DNA of 64,000 bases, taken from assembly GCF_900105455.1 (NCBI RefSeq), contig NZ_FNSF01000001.1, positions 129,001 through 193,000 on the forward strand, read 5' to 3'. Position 1 is the stretch's first letter. Each line of letters starts with the position of its first letter. The stretch is from Tenacibaculum sp. MAR_2009_124. Lineage in GTDB: Bacteria; Bacteroidota; Bacteroidia; Flavobacteriales; Flavobacteriaceae. Positions 1 through 14,600 of this stretch are shown here, piece by piece. Below the pieces are notes generated by a model that searched no databases, was not told where the DNA came from, and saw nothing but the letters and a program-made list of their open reading frames with translations. A program made the position numbers and the translations under genes.

Positions 1-2626
1 TACAAATGATGGTGAGTCGTATTTCAAAAGTTTGTTTGGAGATATTGATACTCCTACCTACCCATACAGTTTGTCAGATACAAGACGCGATGGAGGTGGT
101 GTCCAAGAAGCAAGAATGACTTTAGCAGATGAATTAAGTAAAGATATTCGAGAAGTTTGTACGAGTTTAGGAATGAGTCCAGCTGTATTATTCCATGCTG
201 CTTATGGAATTGTTGTTGGAAAATGTAGTAATTCAGAGTATGCGATTTTCGGAAGTTTGTTTTCAGGACGTTTACAAGGTACTTCTGGAGCAGCAGATTC
301 TTTAGGGATGTTCATGAATACCCTACCGTTTATAGTCCCTATAGAGGGAGATATTTCAGAATTCATTCTTCAAGCTAAGAAAAGGTTGACAGAGTTACTA
401 TCATACGAGCAAACATCATTGTCTGATATTCAAAGTTGGAGTAATATTTCGAATGAAGTACCATTGTTTAGTGCGTTATTAAACTACCGTCATTCTTCGG
501 GAGGTACAGTAACTGAGGCAGAGGTAGATGAAGATATTATTGATTTAGGAATTAGTGTAATAGGTGATTATGAGCGTACGAATTATCCATTCTCAGTTGA
601 CGTTGATGATTTTGAAACTGGATTCGGATTAATAGCTCAAATTGATGGAGATGTAGAGGCAGACCTTGTACTTGTTTACATTCAAGAAGCTGTTAAAGGA
701 TTAGTAGCTGGATTAAAATCTGAAAAACCTTTATCTGTTTCAAAATTAAATATTTTACCACAGGAAGAAGAAAGTCAATTATTGGACGTTTTCAACGACA
801 CTTCAGTTGATTATCCATTGAATAAAACATTTGTAGATTTATTTGTTGATCAAGTTCGAAAATCTCCAGAAGCGATTGCAGCAATTTTTGCGGATCAGAA
901 AGTAACCTATAAAGAATTAGATGAGCGTTCTAACCAACTAGCACATTGCTTGGTTGAAAAAGGAGTTACATCAAATACTATGGTAGGTATTTGTTTAGAG
1001 CGTAATTTAGATATGTTGATTGGAGTATTAGGTATCCTAAAATCAGGAGCTGCTTATGTACCAATGAAACCAGATTTCCCTCAGAGTCGTATTGCTTATA
1101 TTCTTAAAGATTTAGGACATTCTTTAGTGGTAACAAACATAGAAAGTAAACCCGTTTTATCTTCTATGGAAACCATTGATTTAGTACTGTTAGATGATTC
1201 TGAATTAACTAACAATTATCCAATTACACCATTAGAGAAAGTTTATAATCCAACGGATTTAGCCTATGTAATTTATACTTCAGGAAGTACAGGGTTACCT
1301 AAGGGAGCAATGATAGAACAGGCTGGGTTGTTAAATCACTTATTCATCATGATTGATGAGTTAAAGATGGATAACGATAGTACAGTAGCCTTTACCGCAC
1401 CATTTACTTTTGATATTTCGGTATGGCAAATGTTAAGTGGACTGTTATGCGGAGGACAAATTGCAATATACGCAGAGGAAGATCTTTTGGTTATTGATGA
1501 GTTCCAACACTCTTTAGTGACTAATAAAGTAAGTCATCTTCAATTAGTTCCGTCATACGTAGCTAGCTTGTTGGAAAATAGTGAAGTAGTTCCAGGTTTA
1601 TCTAATTTGGCTTATTTCTTGGTTACCGGAGAAGCCGCTACTAAATCATTATTAGATAAATGGTTCTCATTATATCCCAATGTTCCAGTTGTAAATGCGT
1701 ATGGACCAGCAGAAGCTTCAGATGATATTACACTTCATATTATGGATGAATCTCCAACGGGAGTCGTAGTTCCAATAGGAAAGCCAGTGGCAAACATGGA
1801 TGTATATGTAGTAGATAACTTTGATAGTTTATGTCCAATTGGAGTTGTAGGAGAATTATGGACAGCAGGAATTGGAGTGGGTCGAGGATACTTAAATAGA
1901 GAAGAGCTTACCAAAGAAAAATTCATCGAAAATCTATTTAAACCAGAAGGTGGAAGGCTTTACAAAACAGGCGATTTAGGACGTTGGTTACCAGATGGAA
2001 CCATCGAATTCGTAGGTCGTTCGGATGATCAAGTGAAAATAAGAGGATATCGTATTGAATTAGGAGAAATTGAAAATGCTTTATCTGTCATTTCAGGAGT
2101 TCAAAACAGTTGTGTACTTGCTAAGAAAGGACCGAATGGAATAAATCGTTTAGTAGGTTATGTAGTAATGGATACTGAATTTGATAAAGAAACAATACAA
2201 GATGACTTATTAAATAGTTTACCAGAATATATGGTTCCAGCCTTATGGGTTGAATTGGAAACAATGCCACTAACCGCAAATGGTAAGATTGATAAAAAAG
2301 TTTTACCAGAGCCTGATACTTCAATGCTGTCAACACAAGAATATGTGGCTCCGCGTACACAAACGGAGGAGCAACTGGTTGAAATTTGGCAAAATTTACT
2401 AGGAGTAGAAAAAGTAGGAGTTTGTGACAATTTCTTTGAATTAGGAGGTCATAGCTTACTGGCTACTCGTTTAGTATCAATAATTAGAAAAGAACTAGAG
2501 GTAGAATTGTCGATACGAAACATTTTTAGGTTCACCACTATAGAAGAAATAGCTTCATACTTAGATTATAAAGCACAAAGTCTTAAAGAAGACGAAGAGG
2601 AATACAGTATAAACATTGAGATATAA
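1..2626 (+). CDS. NRPS, 5'-truncated by window edge: last module (dual E/C)-A-PCP
   Basis: This is the C-terminal end of a non-ribosomal peptide synthetase. The reading frame is open from base 2; the TTG at 32 lies inside the condensation domain and is not a start. What is left: the C-terminal half of a dual condensation/epimerization domain (to about base 770), which aligns with the complete dual domains downstream; an A domain (about 830-2290) with core motif YTSGSTGLPKGAM near 1270-1310; and a PCP with LGGHSL at 2441-2458 carrying the phosphopantetheine serine. The A-domain pocket reads DIWQLTADDK, a basic-residue type close to the 2,4-diaminobutyrate code I recall from Pseudomonas synthetases (E to Q at the fourth position). 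The protein ends in an acidic tail finishing YSINIEI, a likely docking tag for the TubC-type domain starting the next protein 17 bp away. The dual C domain implies a D residue from the module upstream, outside the window. Confidence 0.93.
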   Translation, partial: TNDGESYFKSLFGDIDTPTYPYSLSDTRRDGGGVQEARMTLADELSKDIREVCTSLGMSPAVLFHAAYGIVVGKCSNSEYAIFGSLFSGRLQGTSGAADSLGMFMNTLPFIVPIEGDISEFILQAKKRLTELLSYEQTSLSDIQSWSNISNEVPLFSALLNYRHSSGGTVTEAEVDEDIIDLGISVIGDYERTNYPFSVDVDDFETGFGLIAQIDGDVEADLVLVYIQEAVKGLVAGLKSEKPLSVSKLNILPQEEESQLLDVFNDTSVDYPLNKTFVDLFVDQVRKSPEAIAAIFADQKVTYKELDERSNQLAHCLVEKGVTSNTMVGICLERNLDMLIGVLGILKSGAAYVPMKPDFPQSRIAYILKDLGHSLVVTNIESKPVLSSMETIDLVLLDDSELTNNYPITPLEKVYNPTDLAYVIYTSGSTGLPKGAMIEQAGLLNHLFIMIDELKMDNDSTVAFTAPFTFDISVWQMLSGLLCGGQIAIYAEEDLLVIDEFQHSLVTNKVSHLQLVPSYVASLLENSEVVPGLSNLAYFLVTGEAATKSLLDKWFSLYPNVPVVNAYGPAEASDDITLHIMDESPTGVVVPIGKPVANMDVYVVDNFDSLCPIGVVGELWTAGIGVGRGYLNREELTKEKFIENLFKPEGGRLYKTGDLGRWLPDGTIEFVGRSDDQVKIRGYRIELGEIENALSVISGVQNSCVLAKKGPNGINRLVGYVVMDTEFDKETIQDDLLNSLPEYMVPALWVELETMPLTANGKIDKKVLPEPDTSMLSTQEYVAPRTQTEEQLVEIWQNLLGVEKVGVCDNFFELGGHSLLATRLVSIIRKELEVELSIRNIFRFTTIEEIASYLDYKAQSLKEDEEEYSINIEI

Positions 2627-2643
2627 AAATTAACCAAACAAAC

Positions 2644-5600
2644 ATGGACATTATAAGTTTTTTACATAGACTTGATAAGGAAGGTATAAAGCTGGTTTTA
2701 AAGAATGGGGCTTTAAACATTAAGGCAAATGCTGAAATTAATCCAGAAACAATACAAGAACTAAAATCCAATAAACAACAAATAATTGATCATTTAAAAG
2801 CTTATGAGGAAGAAGGAGCAACGAATGAATTGCAATTACCAAAAATAACCGCCTATAATAAAGAAAACATAGATCGTATTCCTTTATCATTCAATCAAGA
2901 ACGATTATGGTTTTTAGACCAATTAGATGGAAGTGTTGAATATCATATGCCAACGGTTATCCGTTTAGAAGGAGCATTAAATATACCTATGTTGGAGCAG
3001 GCTTTTAAGACCATTGTAACGCGTCATGAGGTGCTTCGAACAAATATTCTGGCCGATGAAGGCAAAGGATATCAAGAAGTTGTTAGTGCAGATAACTGGT
3101 CTTTAGATCAGGTTAATGGTGCCGACGAAAGTACATTGACTGAAACTTTGGTTAATTTTATCAGTGTTCCTTTCAATTTAGCTGTAGATTATAAATTTCG
3201 TGCATGTTTGTATCACTTAGAAAACGACAAGTACGTATTGGCATGTGTTTTTCACCATATTGTTAGTGATGGATGGGCAGAAGGAATTTTGATAAATGAA
3301 TTCATGACATTGTATAGTGCTTTGCAGGCAGGTAAGTCAATTGAGTTACCTGAGTTAACATTGCAATATTCGGATTACGCAATTTGGCAGCGAGAGCATT
3401 TAGAAGGTGAAATTTTAGACAATCAAATAGCATACTGGAAGAAAAAACTAGAAGACGTTAGCACGTTAACATTACCTAAAGATCATAAACGCTCGGCAAT
3501 TTCAAACAAGGAAGGAGCAAACTTAGTTTTACAATTAGATAAAAAACTAAGGGATAATTTACAAGCTTTATGCAATCAAGAAGGAGTAACATTATTCATG
3601 TTATTATTATCGGCTTTCAAAGTATTATTATCTCGCTATAGTGGTCAAAGCGATATCTGTGTTGGAACCCCAGTAGCGAATCGTACACAGTCTGATTTGG
3701 AAGGAATGATTGGTTTTTTCGTAAATACTTTGGCCTTGCGTACTGATTTAGGTGGAAATCCAAGTTTTAAAGAATTACTGAAGAAAGTAAAGGCAACAAC
3801 CTTAGATGGCTATGATAATCAGTTGGCACCTTTTGAAAAAGTAGTTGACACTGTACTTACTGACAGAGACATTAGCATAACTCCTTTATTTCAAGTGATG
3901 TTTGTCTTACAAAATACATCGCCTGCTATATCAGAAGGAGGAGAAGCTTTAGATTTAGGAGGAGTTGAAATTTCAGGATACGGATTTGAAGGGAAAACCG
4001 CTAAATTCGATCTTACACTAGATATTTCTGAAAGTGATTCTGGTATAGTTTTAGACATGGCATACCGAACAGCGTCGTTTGATGAAGCTACAATAATGAG
4101 AATGTTGGCTCATTATGAAAACTTATTGACGGCTATTGTCGATAATATTAGGCAGCCAATTCATGATTTATCATTATTAACTTCAGAAGAAGAAAATCAG
4201 CTGTTACACGTTTATAACGATACATCATTTGAATATCCAAAAGGATTAACAATTATTGATTTTTTCAAGGAAAATGTAGCGAAAGCTCCGAATGCAATTG
4301 CTGTGTCTTTCGAAGGGAAAACGATAAGCTATCAAGATTTAGATAAGTATTCTAATCAACTAGCACATTATTTAGTAGAACAGGGAATTCAACCTAATGA
4401 TTTTCTAGGTATTTGCATGGATCGTGGTTTAGAATTGGTGGTTGCTATTTTAGGAACCCTTAAAACAGGTGCTGCATATATACCAATAGATCCGACATAT
4501 CCAGAAGACCGCATCAATTATATGCTTTCAGATGCTAGTATAAACTTAGTATTAAGTGATGCAATGAGTAGCGAGGTGTTGACTGAAAGCGAGGAATTTT
4601 CAATCATACGTATTGATAAAGATTGGGATAAAATTACTTCTTATCCAGAAACAAGTATAAATGTAAACATAACGACTGATAGTTTGGCCTATGTAATTTA
4701 TACTTCTGGAAGTACAGGGAAGCCCAAAGGAGTTATGGTTGAGCACCGAAACTTAGTTCATTTATGTTTTTGGCATCAATCGGCATTTTCAGTAACAGCT
4801 TCAAGTAGAGGAAGTTTATTTGCGGGAGTAGGTTTTGATGCAAGTGTTTGGGAGATATTCCCATATTTATTGGGGGGAGCAAGTTTATATCCTATTACAG
4901 GTGAAAATCGTTACGACTTAAAGTTGTTTTCAACGTTTTTAAATGAAAATAAAATAACACATGCATATGTGCCTACGTTGTTATGTGAGAATTTTATAGA
5001 TGCAGATATCTCTTTACCAAGCACAACAATTTTAACAGGAGGAGATGCCTTGTCTTTAAGTAAAGAAACATCTCTTACAATTTACAATAACTATGGACCA
5101 ACAGAGGCAACAGTAGTTGCTACCTATTGTAAAGTATCTCCAACAGATAGTAGTAATGAAAAACCTCCAATAGGAAAGCCAATTAGTAATGCACAAGTTT
5201 ATATTGTTGATTCAGCAATGAACGTATCTCCTGTAGGAGTGGTTGGAGAATTGTGTATCGGAGGTTCAGGAGTGGCCAGAGGTTATTTAAACAGGGAGGA
5301 ACTTACTAAAGAGAAATTCGTTAGTAATCCATTTAAAGAAGGAGAAAGAATATACAAAACAGGCGATTTGGTACGTTGGTTACAAGATGGAAATATCGAG
5401 TTTGTTGGAAGAAAAGATACACAGGTAAAAATTCGAGGATATCGTATTGAGTTAGGAGAAATAGAAAGCGCATTATCAAATTTAGATTCGATAAGTCAAT
5501 CATGTGTTTTGGCAAAACAAGATGCAAATGGAGTCAAACGTTTAGTTGCATATGTAGTTCCAACAGACGAACTAAATAAAGAGAAAGTTCAACAAGAATT

Positions 5601-8600
5601 AAAAGAAGTTTTACCAGAGTACATGGTTCCTTCTATCTTGATTGAGTTAGATGAAATGCCATTAACATCCAATGGAAAACTAGATAAAAAAGCATTGCCC
5701 GAGCCTGATGGAGCAATGTTATCTACTAAAGAATACGTAGCTCCAAGAAACGAAGTAGAAGAGCAGTTAACACTTATTTGGCAGGAGTTATTAGGTGTTG
5801 AAAAAATTGGTGTATACGATAACTTTTTTGAATTAGGAGGTCATAGCTTGTTAGTAGTTCAGCTTATAGCAAGGCTACAAAAAATAGATTATTATATTCA
5901 AGTTAAAGATCTTTTTTCAAATCCAACAATTGAATCTCTGAGTAAAAAAGTATCATCAGAGGGTGAATTTTATGAAGTTCCAGCGAATGGAATAATAGAA
6001 GGTATCGATAGTATCACACCAGAGATGGTTCCTTTATTGGATTTTGTCCAAGAAGATATTGATAAGGTAGTATCAAAAATACCTAATGGTGTTGCCAATA
6101 TTCAGGATATTTATCCTTTATCTCCGTTACAGGAAGGAATCCATTTTCATTATTTAATGAGTGATAAAGAGGAAGGTGATCCATACGTTTTATCTGATTT
6201 GTTAGTGTTTACAGACCTAGAAAAACGCACTTCATTCATAGAAGCATTACAATTTGTAATGAATAGACATGATGTATTACGTACATGTGTTTTAAGTGAT
6301 GGTTTACCAAATGCAGTTCAAGTAGTATTGCGAGAGGTAGAGTTATCTATAGAAAACCTTGATATTGATGCATCGAAAGATGTTTTAGAAGAATTGCAAA
6401 TACTATCAGCTCCAGGAAATCAATGGATGGATGTTTCAAAAGCTCCTTTATTGAAATTGAAGTTAGCAAATGACGAAGAGAAAGGGCATTATTTTTTATG
6501 GGTTAATCACCATCATTTATTATTCGATCATGTCGGATTAGACAAAATAATCGAAGAAATAGCAATTTACTCAATAGGACAGGAAGCAAGTTTACCAGAA
6601 CCTGTTTTATATAGAGAGTTTATAGGTCATACGTTACATTTACAAGCATCAAACGACAGCGAATCTTATTTTAAGGAATTACTTGGAGATATTGATGAAC
6701 CAACATATCCGTTTGATTTATCAAACGTTCAGGGAACTGGTGGTAATGTAAAGGAATCAATTGCAAACTTACCTGAAGAATTAAGTTTAAAAGTCCGTAA
6801 TGTTTGTACGACTCTTGGAGTAAGTCCAGGAGTGTTGTTTCATGCAGCTTTCGGAATGGTTGTAGGAAAATGCAGTAATAAGGAATATGCGCTTTTTGGA
6901 TCATTGTTATCAGGGCGTTTACAAGGTAGTGCTGGAGCCGCAGATTCATTAGGTCTTTTTATTAATACATTACCATTCTTTACAGAACTCAAAGGAAGTG
7001 TTTCGGAATATATTTTAGAAGTAAAGAATGCATTAGGATCGCTATTGACTTATGAGCAAACTCCATTATCTTCTGTTCAAGGTTGGAGTGGAGTTTCTAA
7101 TGAGGTACCATTATTTAGTGCTTTATTAAATTTCCGTCATTCTCCTTTAGTAGCACAAGAAGAAGTTTCGGAAGATTCGGTTGATCTTGGAATGGGGCTT
7201 GTAGAAGCACATGAACGTACAAATTATCCTTTCTCTTTGGATGTTGATGATTATGGAACCGACTTTGCACTGAAAGTACAAGTAGATGAAAGTTTAAGTT
7301 CTGAAGCAGTGCTTTCGTATATGGTAGAAGCAATAGAAGGATTGGTAACGGGTGTAGAAAAACAAAAAACCGTATCTGAAATAACAATTTTACCTGAAGA
7401 GGAGAAAATAAACATATTAGAAGGTTTCAATAATAATGAAGTAGAATATCCATTTAATGAAACAGTTGTTGAATTATTTACAAAGCAAGTAGAAAGAACA
7501 CCGAATGCAGTCGCAGCAATTTTCGAAGGACAGAACTTAACTTATAAACAGTTGAATGAACGTTCAAATCAATTAGCACATTACTTATTAGAGAAAGGAA
7601 CTCAGTCAGAAGAATTAATAGGTATCTGTTTAAATCGTGGTCTGGAGATGCTAATTGGTGTTTTAGGAATTTTAAAATCCGGTGGAGCTTATGTTCCCAT
7701 GAAACCAGATTTTCCAGAAGATAGAATAGCCAGTATTTTGGAAGATACGGCATGCAATTTATTAATTACAGATAAAGCAAGTCAATCATCATTAGCTTCA
7801 TTTGATAATCTTGAATTAATAGTATTGGATGACAAATCCTTAATTGAATTGAATCTCCCAATTACATCGGTAAATGTGTCTATTAGTTCGAATTCTTTAG
7901 CCTATGTTATTTATACTTCTGGAAGTACAGGTATTCCTAAAGGAGCAATGATTGAACATGCAGGCTTGTTAAATCATTCATTAATAATGGTAGATGAACT
8001 AAAAATGACGAATAAAAGCGTTGTTGCATTCACAGCTCCATTTACATTTGATATTTCTGTATGGCAAATGTTAAGCGGATTATTATGTGGAGGAAGTATA
8101 GCCATCTATAGCGAGGATATGCTTTTAGATATTGATGGTTTTCAAAACTCTCTTTTTGAAAATGAGGTAAGTCATCTTCAATTAGTTCCATCATATATTT
8201 CTAATTTATTAGAAACGGATACAGTTTCAGAAGGATTGTCGAATCTAGCATATTTCTTAGTTACGGGTGAAGCAGCGACAAAATCCTTATTAGATAAATG
8301 GTTCTCATTATATCCATCAATTCCAGTAATAAATGCATACGGACCAGCAGAAGCTTCAGATGATGTAACCTTGCATATTATGTACGAATCACCAAAAGGT
8401 GCTGTAGTTCCTATCGGAAAGCCAGTAGCAAATATGGATGTGTATGTTGTTGATGCATTCAATAGTTTATGTCCAGTAGGAGTGGTAGGAGAATTATGGA
8501 CTAGTGGAATTGGTGTAGGAAGAGGGTATTTAAATCGAGAAGAACTAACGAAAGAAAAGTTTATTGAAAATCAATTTAAATCAGAAGGAGGGCGTTTATA

Positions 8601-11600
8601 CAAAACAGGCGATTTAGGGCGTTGGCTTCCAAATGGTACATTGGAGTTTGTTGGACGTTCTGATGACCAAGTAAAAGTTAGAGGGTATCGTATCGAGCTA
8701 GGAGAAATAGAAAATGCATTATCTGTTGTATCAGGAATTCAACAAAGCTGTGTATTAGCGAAAAAAGATATAAATGAAATTAATCATTTAATAGCTTATG
8801 TTGTTGTTGAAGGATCGCTAAATAAGGAAGCGATACAAGAAGAATTGAAATTGAGTTTGCCAGATTATATGGTTCCAATGATCTGGATAGAGTTGGAGGA
8901 AATGCCATTAACACCAAATGGGAAGTTAGATAAAAAAGCGCTACCAGAATTAGACGGAGCTACATTATCAACCAAAACATTTATTGCTCCAAGAAATGAA
9001 AAAGAAGAAAAAGTAGCTGCTGTTTGGAGAAAATTGTTTGCTATTGATAGAATAGGAATCAATGATAATTTCTTTGAATTAGGGGGGAATAGTTTATTAG
9101 TTATTAAATTAATCTCTAAACTCCAAAATGTTGGGTTTAACATAGGGATTAAAGAAATCTTCTCAAATCCTACTATTGCAGGTATCAGTGAAAATTTATT
9201 ATCTGGAGCATCAATCTATCAGGTTCCTCCAAATGGAATAACAGTAGATACTAAAGAGATTACTCCAGAAATGGTTCCTTTATTAGATTTTGAACAAAAA
9301 GATATCGATAAAGTGGTGACCAATGTTCAGGGAGGTATTGGTAATATTGAAGATATTTATCCTTTATCGCCATTACAAGAAGGAATCTATTTCCATCATT
9401 TAATGAGTACGAAGGAAGAAGGAGATCCTTATGTGCTACCACATTTACTAGCATTTTCAGATGAAGAAAAACGAAATTCATTTATTGATGCATTGCAATA
9501 TGTAGTAAATCGCCATGATGTATTGCGTACAAGTGTAATTAGTGAAGGTTTACCAAAAGCGGTTCAAGTTGTGCATAAAGAAGCACAACTATCAGTAGAG
9601 AAATCGATTATAGCTGATGATGTTGAAGATGTTATCGCTGAATTGAAAAGAGAAAACGCACCAGGTAAATTATGGGTTGATGCTTCAGAAGCTCCATTGA
9701 TGAAACTGAAAGCAATAGATGATCCTAAAAATAACGGCTATTACTTAGTGTTATTGGAGCATCATTTAATGTTTGATCATATTGGAGTTGAAAAGGTTGT
9801 TGACGAGGTTACTATGTGCTTATTAGGAGAACATTCGAATCTTCCAGAACCAGTTTTATATAGAAACTTTATAGGTCATACATTACATCTACAAAAAACA
9901 AATGATAGTGAGGCTTATTTCAAAAACATCTATACAGATATTGAAGAACCTACCTATCCATTTGAATTGGTTGATGTCAAAGGAACAGGAACAAGTATTC
10001 AAGAATCTAGAATAATTTTACCAGAGGAACTTTCTAAGAGTATTCGAGAAGTAAGTACTAAATATGGAATGAGTCCTGCGGTGTTATTCCATGCTGCATT
10101 CGGATTGGTTATTGGAAAATGTAGTAATAAAAACCATGCTATTTTCGGGTCTTTATTCTCGGGTCGTTTACAGGGTTCTTTAGGAGTAGAAGACTCTTTA
10201 GGTATGTTTATTAATACCTTACCATTTTTGGCTCGATTAAATGGAAATGTTGCTGAGTACATAAACTTAGTTAAGGAACACTTAAATGGATTATTATCAT
10301 ACGAACAAACACCATTATCAAGCATTCAATCATGGACAGATATTCCAAATGATGTACCTTTTTTCAACGCCCTATTAAACTTCCGTCATGGAAATCTTTC
10401 AACAACAAATGATAGAGAAACGGAGCCTGTTGATTTAGGGGTTTATATGATTAGTAGTGAAGAAAGAACAAATTATCCATTTAGTTTAAGTGTTGATGAC
10501 TATGGCGATGCTTTTGGTTTAATTGCTCAAATAGAAGAAAGTATTCCTGCAGATCGCGTCACTTCTTACATGCGAGAAGCGTTAATTCAATTGTTGGATG
10601 GATTGAATAAGGATATAAATGTAACTGACTTATCCATATTAACTGAGAAGGAAGAAGTACAATTATTAAAAGAGTTTAATGAAACTCTTATTGAGTATCC
10701 TGAAGAAAAAACAATTATTGATTTATTCTCAACTCAAGTTGAACAAAATCCAGAAGCGATTGCTGTAGTTGACAGAGAAGAAAAGTTGAGTTATAAAGAA
10801 CTTGATGAGCTTTCGAACCAGTTATCGAACTACATTTTGGCCAATTACACTATTAATAATGAAACTTTCGTAGCAGTAACATTAGAAAGAAGTAACTGGT
10901 TAATAGTTTCGTTTTTAGCAGTGTTAAAATCTGGAGGAACTTACGTGCCAATAGATCCATCATATCCAGAGGAAAGAAAAGAATATATTAAAACAGATAG
11001 TAATAGCAGCTTTGTTATTGATCAAGCGTTTTTAACATCTTTCAAAAAAGATATAGATAAATATAATAACTCTACACCTGAAGTAATTGTTAAGGCGAAT
11101 GATTTAGCCTATGTTATTTATACTTCAGGAAGTACAGGGAAACCTAAAGGAGTAATGATTGAGCATTACAGTATTATAAATACCATACTGTCGCAAATAG
11201 CTAATTTCTCTATTGATAACAATGACAATTGTTTACAATTTGCGAGTCCTTCATTTGATGCTTCTATTTGGGAAATAGGAATAGCTTTATTAAGTGGTGC
11301 TAGTTTGTGTATTGTAAGTGAGGAAGGTAAATCGGATGTAGCGTTGTTTAAAAAGTTCATAGAAGAACAAAGAATTACGTTTGCAACCTTACCACCTGCA
11401 TTTTTACAACTATTGGAAGTAGAAGATATACCAACCATAAAAACACTGGTTACTGCAGGGGAAGCAATTCCATTAAAATTGGCAAAAGCTTTTTCTGAAA
11501 GCTATAATTATATAAATGCTTATGGACCAACGGAAACGAGTATTTGTGCGACAACATTCAATGGAAAAATAGGAGACCTTGTCCCAATTGGAAAACCAAT

Positions 11601-14600
11601 TCATAATACGGAAGTATATATTTTAAATGACTCAAATGAGTTATTACCTTCTGGTGTAGTTGGAGAGCTTTGTGTTGGAGGAAGAGGTGTTGCTCGAGGA
11701 TATCTTAACAGAGAAGAACTTACCAATGAGAAGTTTATTAAAAATCCGTTCAAAGAAGAAGAACGAATTTATAAAACAGGCGATTTAGCCAAGTGGTTAT
11801 CAGATGGGACCATTGAATTTGTAGGAAGAAAGGATAATCAGGTTAAAATACGTGGATATCGTATTGAACTTGGAGAAGTAGAGAATGCATTGGCGACTTT
11901 AACAGAGGTAAATCAATGTTGTGTACTAGCAAAGAACGATGTTGGCGGGAACAAACAATTAGTTGCCTATGTAGTTACTAAAGGCGATTTTCATAAAGAA
12001 AGTTTACAAAACGAGCTTCTCAAAACATTACCGGAGTATATGGTACCTATGATTTGGGTGGAGTTGGAAGGAATTCCGGTAACAAGTAATGGTAAACTAG
12101 ATAGAAAAGCATTACCAGAACCAGATGGTTCAATGTTGTCTACCCAAGCATATATAGCTCCAAGAAATGAAACAGAAGAGCAGTTAGTAACGATTTGGCA
12201 AGAATTATTGAATATCGAAAAAATTGGAGTTTACGATAATTTCTTTGAATTAGGAGGCCATAGTTTATTAATAGTTCAACTAATATCTCGATTACAGGGA
12301 ATTGGTTATCACACTACAGTAAATGATATCTTTTCAGAGCCTACAATCGCTGGAATTGCTGAAAAAGTATTGTCTGTTGATGCAATGTACGTAGTACCTG
12401 CAAATAAGATAACAGAAAATGTAGATCAAATTGTACCTGAAATGCTTCCTTTATTACAAGGTTTTGATCAAGAAAATATTGAAAAAATCGTAGCGCAAAC
12501 TAAAGGAGGTATTGCCAACATTCAAGATATGTATCCTTTATCTCCACTACAAGAAGGAATTTATTTCCATTATTTAATGAGTAATGAAGAACAAGGAGAT
12601 CCTTATGTTCTTCCAAATTTATTATCATTTTCAAGTAGTGAAAAACGATCAGTATTTATAGAAGCACTGCAATTTGTTGTAAATCGTAATGATGTTTTAC
12701 GTACTGGCGTGATAAGTGAAGGTTTACCTCAAGCGGTGCAAGTGGTACTTAAAGAAGCAACGCTTCAAATAGAGGAGTTAACTTTTGATTCGGGCATAGA
12801 AATAGAATCAGAATTAAAGAAAATGTTAGAGCCTGGTAAAAACTGGATAGATCTTACCAATGCACCAATACTACAGTTAAAATCGGCAGATGATACTGTA
12901 TCGGGTAAATATTACTTATTAATAAATCAACATCACTTAATTTTTGATCATGTTGGTTTAGAGATAATTATTTCTGAAATCGAAATGTATTTAGCAGGAA
13001 AAGCATCAATGCTTCCAGAACCAGCATTGTATAGAGAATTTATCGGTCATGTATTACACTTACAATCTGAAAACGATTCAGAAGTTTATTTCAAAGAATT
13101 ATTCGAAGATATTGATGAACCTACCTATCCTTTTGAGCTAGCAACCGTTCGAGGTAATGAAGGCACAATTAAAGACGCAAATGTTGTGTTATCTGAAGAA
13201 TTAACAGAAGAAATTCGAAAAGTTAGTGTTGAATTAGGAATAAGTCCAGCTGTTTTATTCCATGCTGCGTATGGAATTCTTGTCGGAAGATTTAGTGGTA
13301 AAGAATATGCGGTATTCGGATCATTATTTTCAGGTCGCCTTCAAGGATCCGTTGGTGCAGCGAACTCACTTGGATTATTTATCAATACGCTACCTTTCTT
13401 AGTTGAGTTAAAAGGAAATGTAACCGGGTATATTCAAACAGTAAAACAAACATTAGGTGATTTGCTACCTCATGAGCAAACTCCATTACCAAGAATACAT
13501 GGTTGGTCAGGTATTTCTAATGATGTACCATTGTTTAGCGCATTATTTAATTTCCGCCATTCAGAAATTTCAACAGAAGAAGTAGAAGCCCATGGTGATA
13601 TGATGGACTTAGAAATGGATTTGATAAGTGGTAATGAAAGAACGAATTATCCTTTTGGAGTATATGTTGATGATTATGGAATAGGGTTTGGAATAACGGT
13701 TCAGGTTGACGAAAGTATTGATCCTGAAAGTATTCTTACCTATATGCAAGAAGCTCTAACTGGACTGCTAAGTGGATTGAAATCAGAAGAAACAGTAGCA
13801 ATAAGCAGAGTAGGTATATTACCTGAAGAGGAAGAACTTCAACTTAGAGAAGAGTTTAATACTGCCGAGGTAAATTATCCAAAAGATAAAACATTAGTAG
13901 ACTTATTTATAGAGCAGGTAAAGGATACTCCAAATGCTGTTGCAGTAGTTTATGAAGGAGTAGAATTAACATATAAAGAATTAGATAAGAAATCGAATCA
14001 ATTAGCACGTTACCTAAGAGAAGAAGGAGTGCAGTCAAATGATTTAGTGGGAATTTGTTTGGAACGCAGTCTGGAAATGATTATCGGTATTTTAGGAATC
14101 TTAAAGTCGGGAGGGGCATATGTTCCTGTTGATCCAGATTATCCAGAAGATCGTATCGATTATACTCTTACAGATGCTGGTATCCGTTTGGTATTAAGTA
14201 GCGAAGCAAGCAAACAATCTTTAAAAAGTAGAGATGAATTAACAGTGGTTTCTCTAGATGGAGATTGGAATGCTATTTCAGAATTTTCTACACGAAAATT
14301 AAGCTACAAAGGAATGACGCCAAATGACCTCGCCTATGTAATTTATACATCAGGAAGTACAGGGAAGCCTAAGGGCGTATTGATAGAGCATATAAATGTA
14401 GTTCGTTTGTTCGTCAACGACGAGTGCTTGTACGATTTTTCTTCGAACGATGTTTGGACTCTATTCCATTCATTTTGTTTTGATTTCTCAGTTTGGGAAA
14501 TGTATGGAGCTTTATTATTTGGAGGGCGATTAGTAATTGTACCGAAAGCAGTTACGAGAGACATGGCTTCTTATACACAATTGTTAGTAAACGAAGGTGT

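Noticed and set aside
32..34. TTG as start codon of the first NRPS reading frame
   Set aside because: The frame is open to base 2 and the upstream residues (TNDGESYFKS) continue the condensation domain as in the other modules, so the gene is cut by the window edge.
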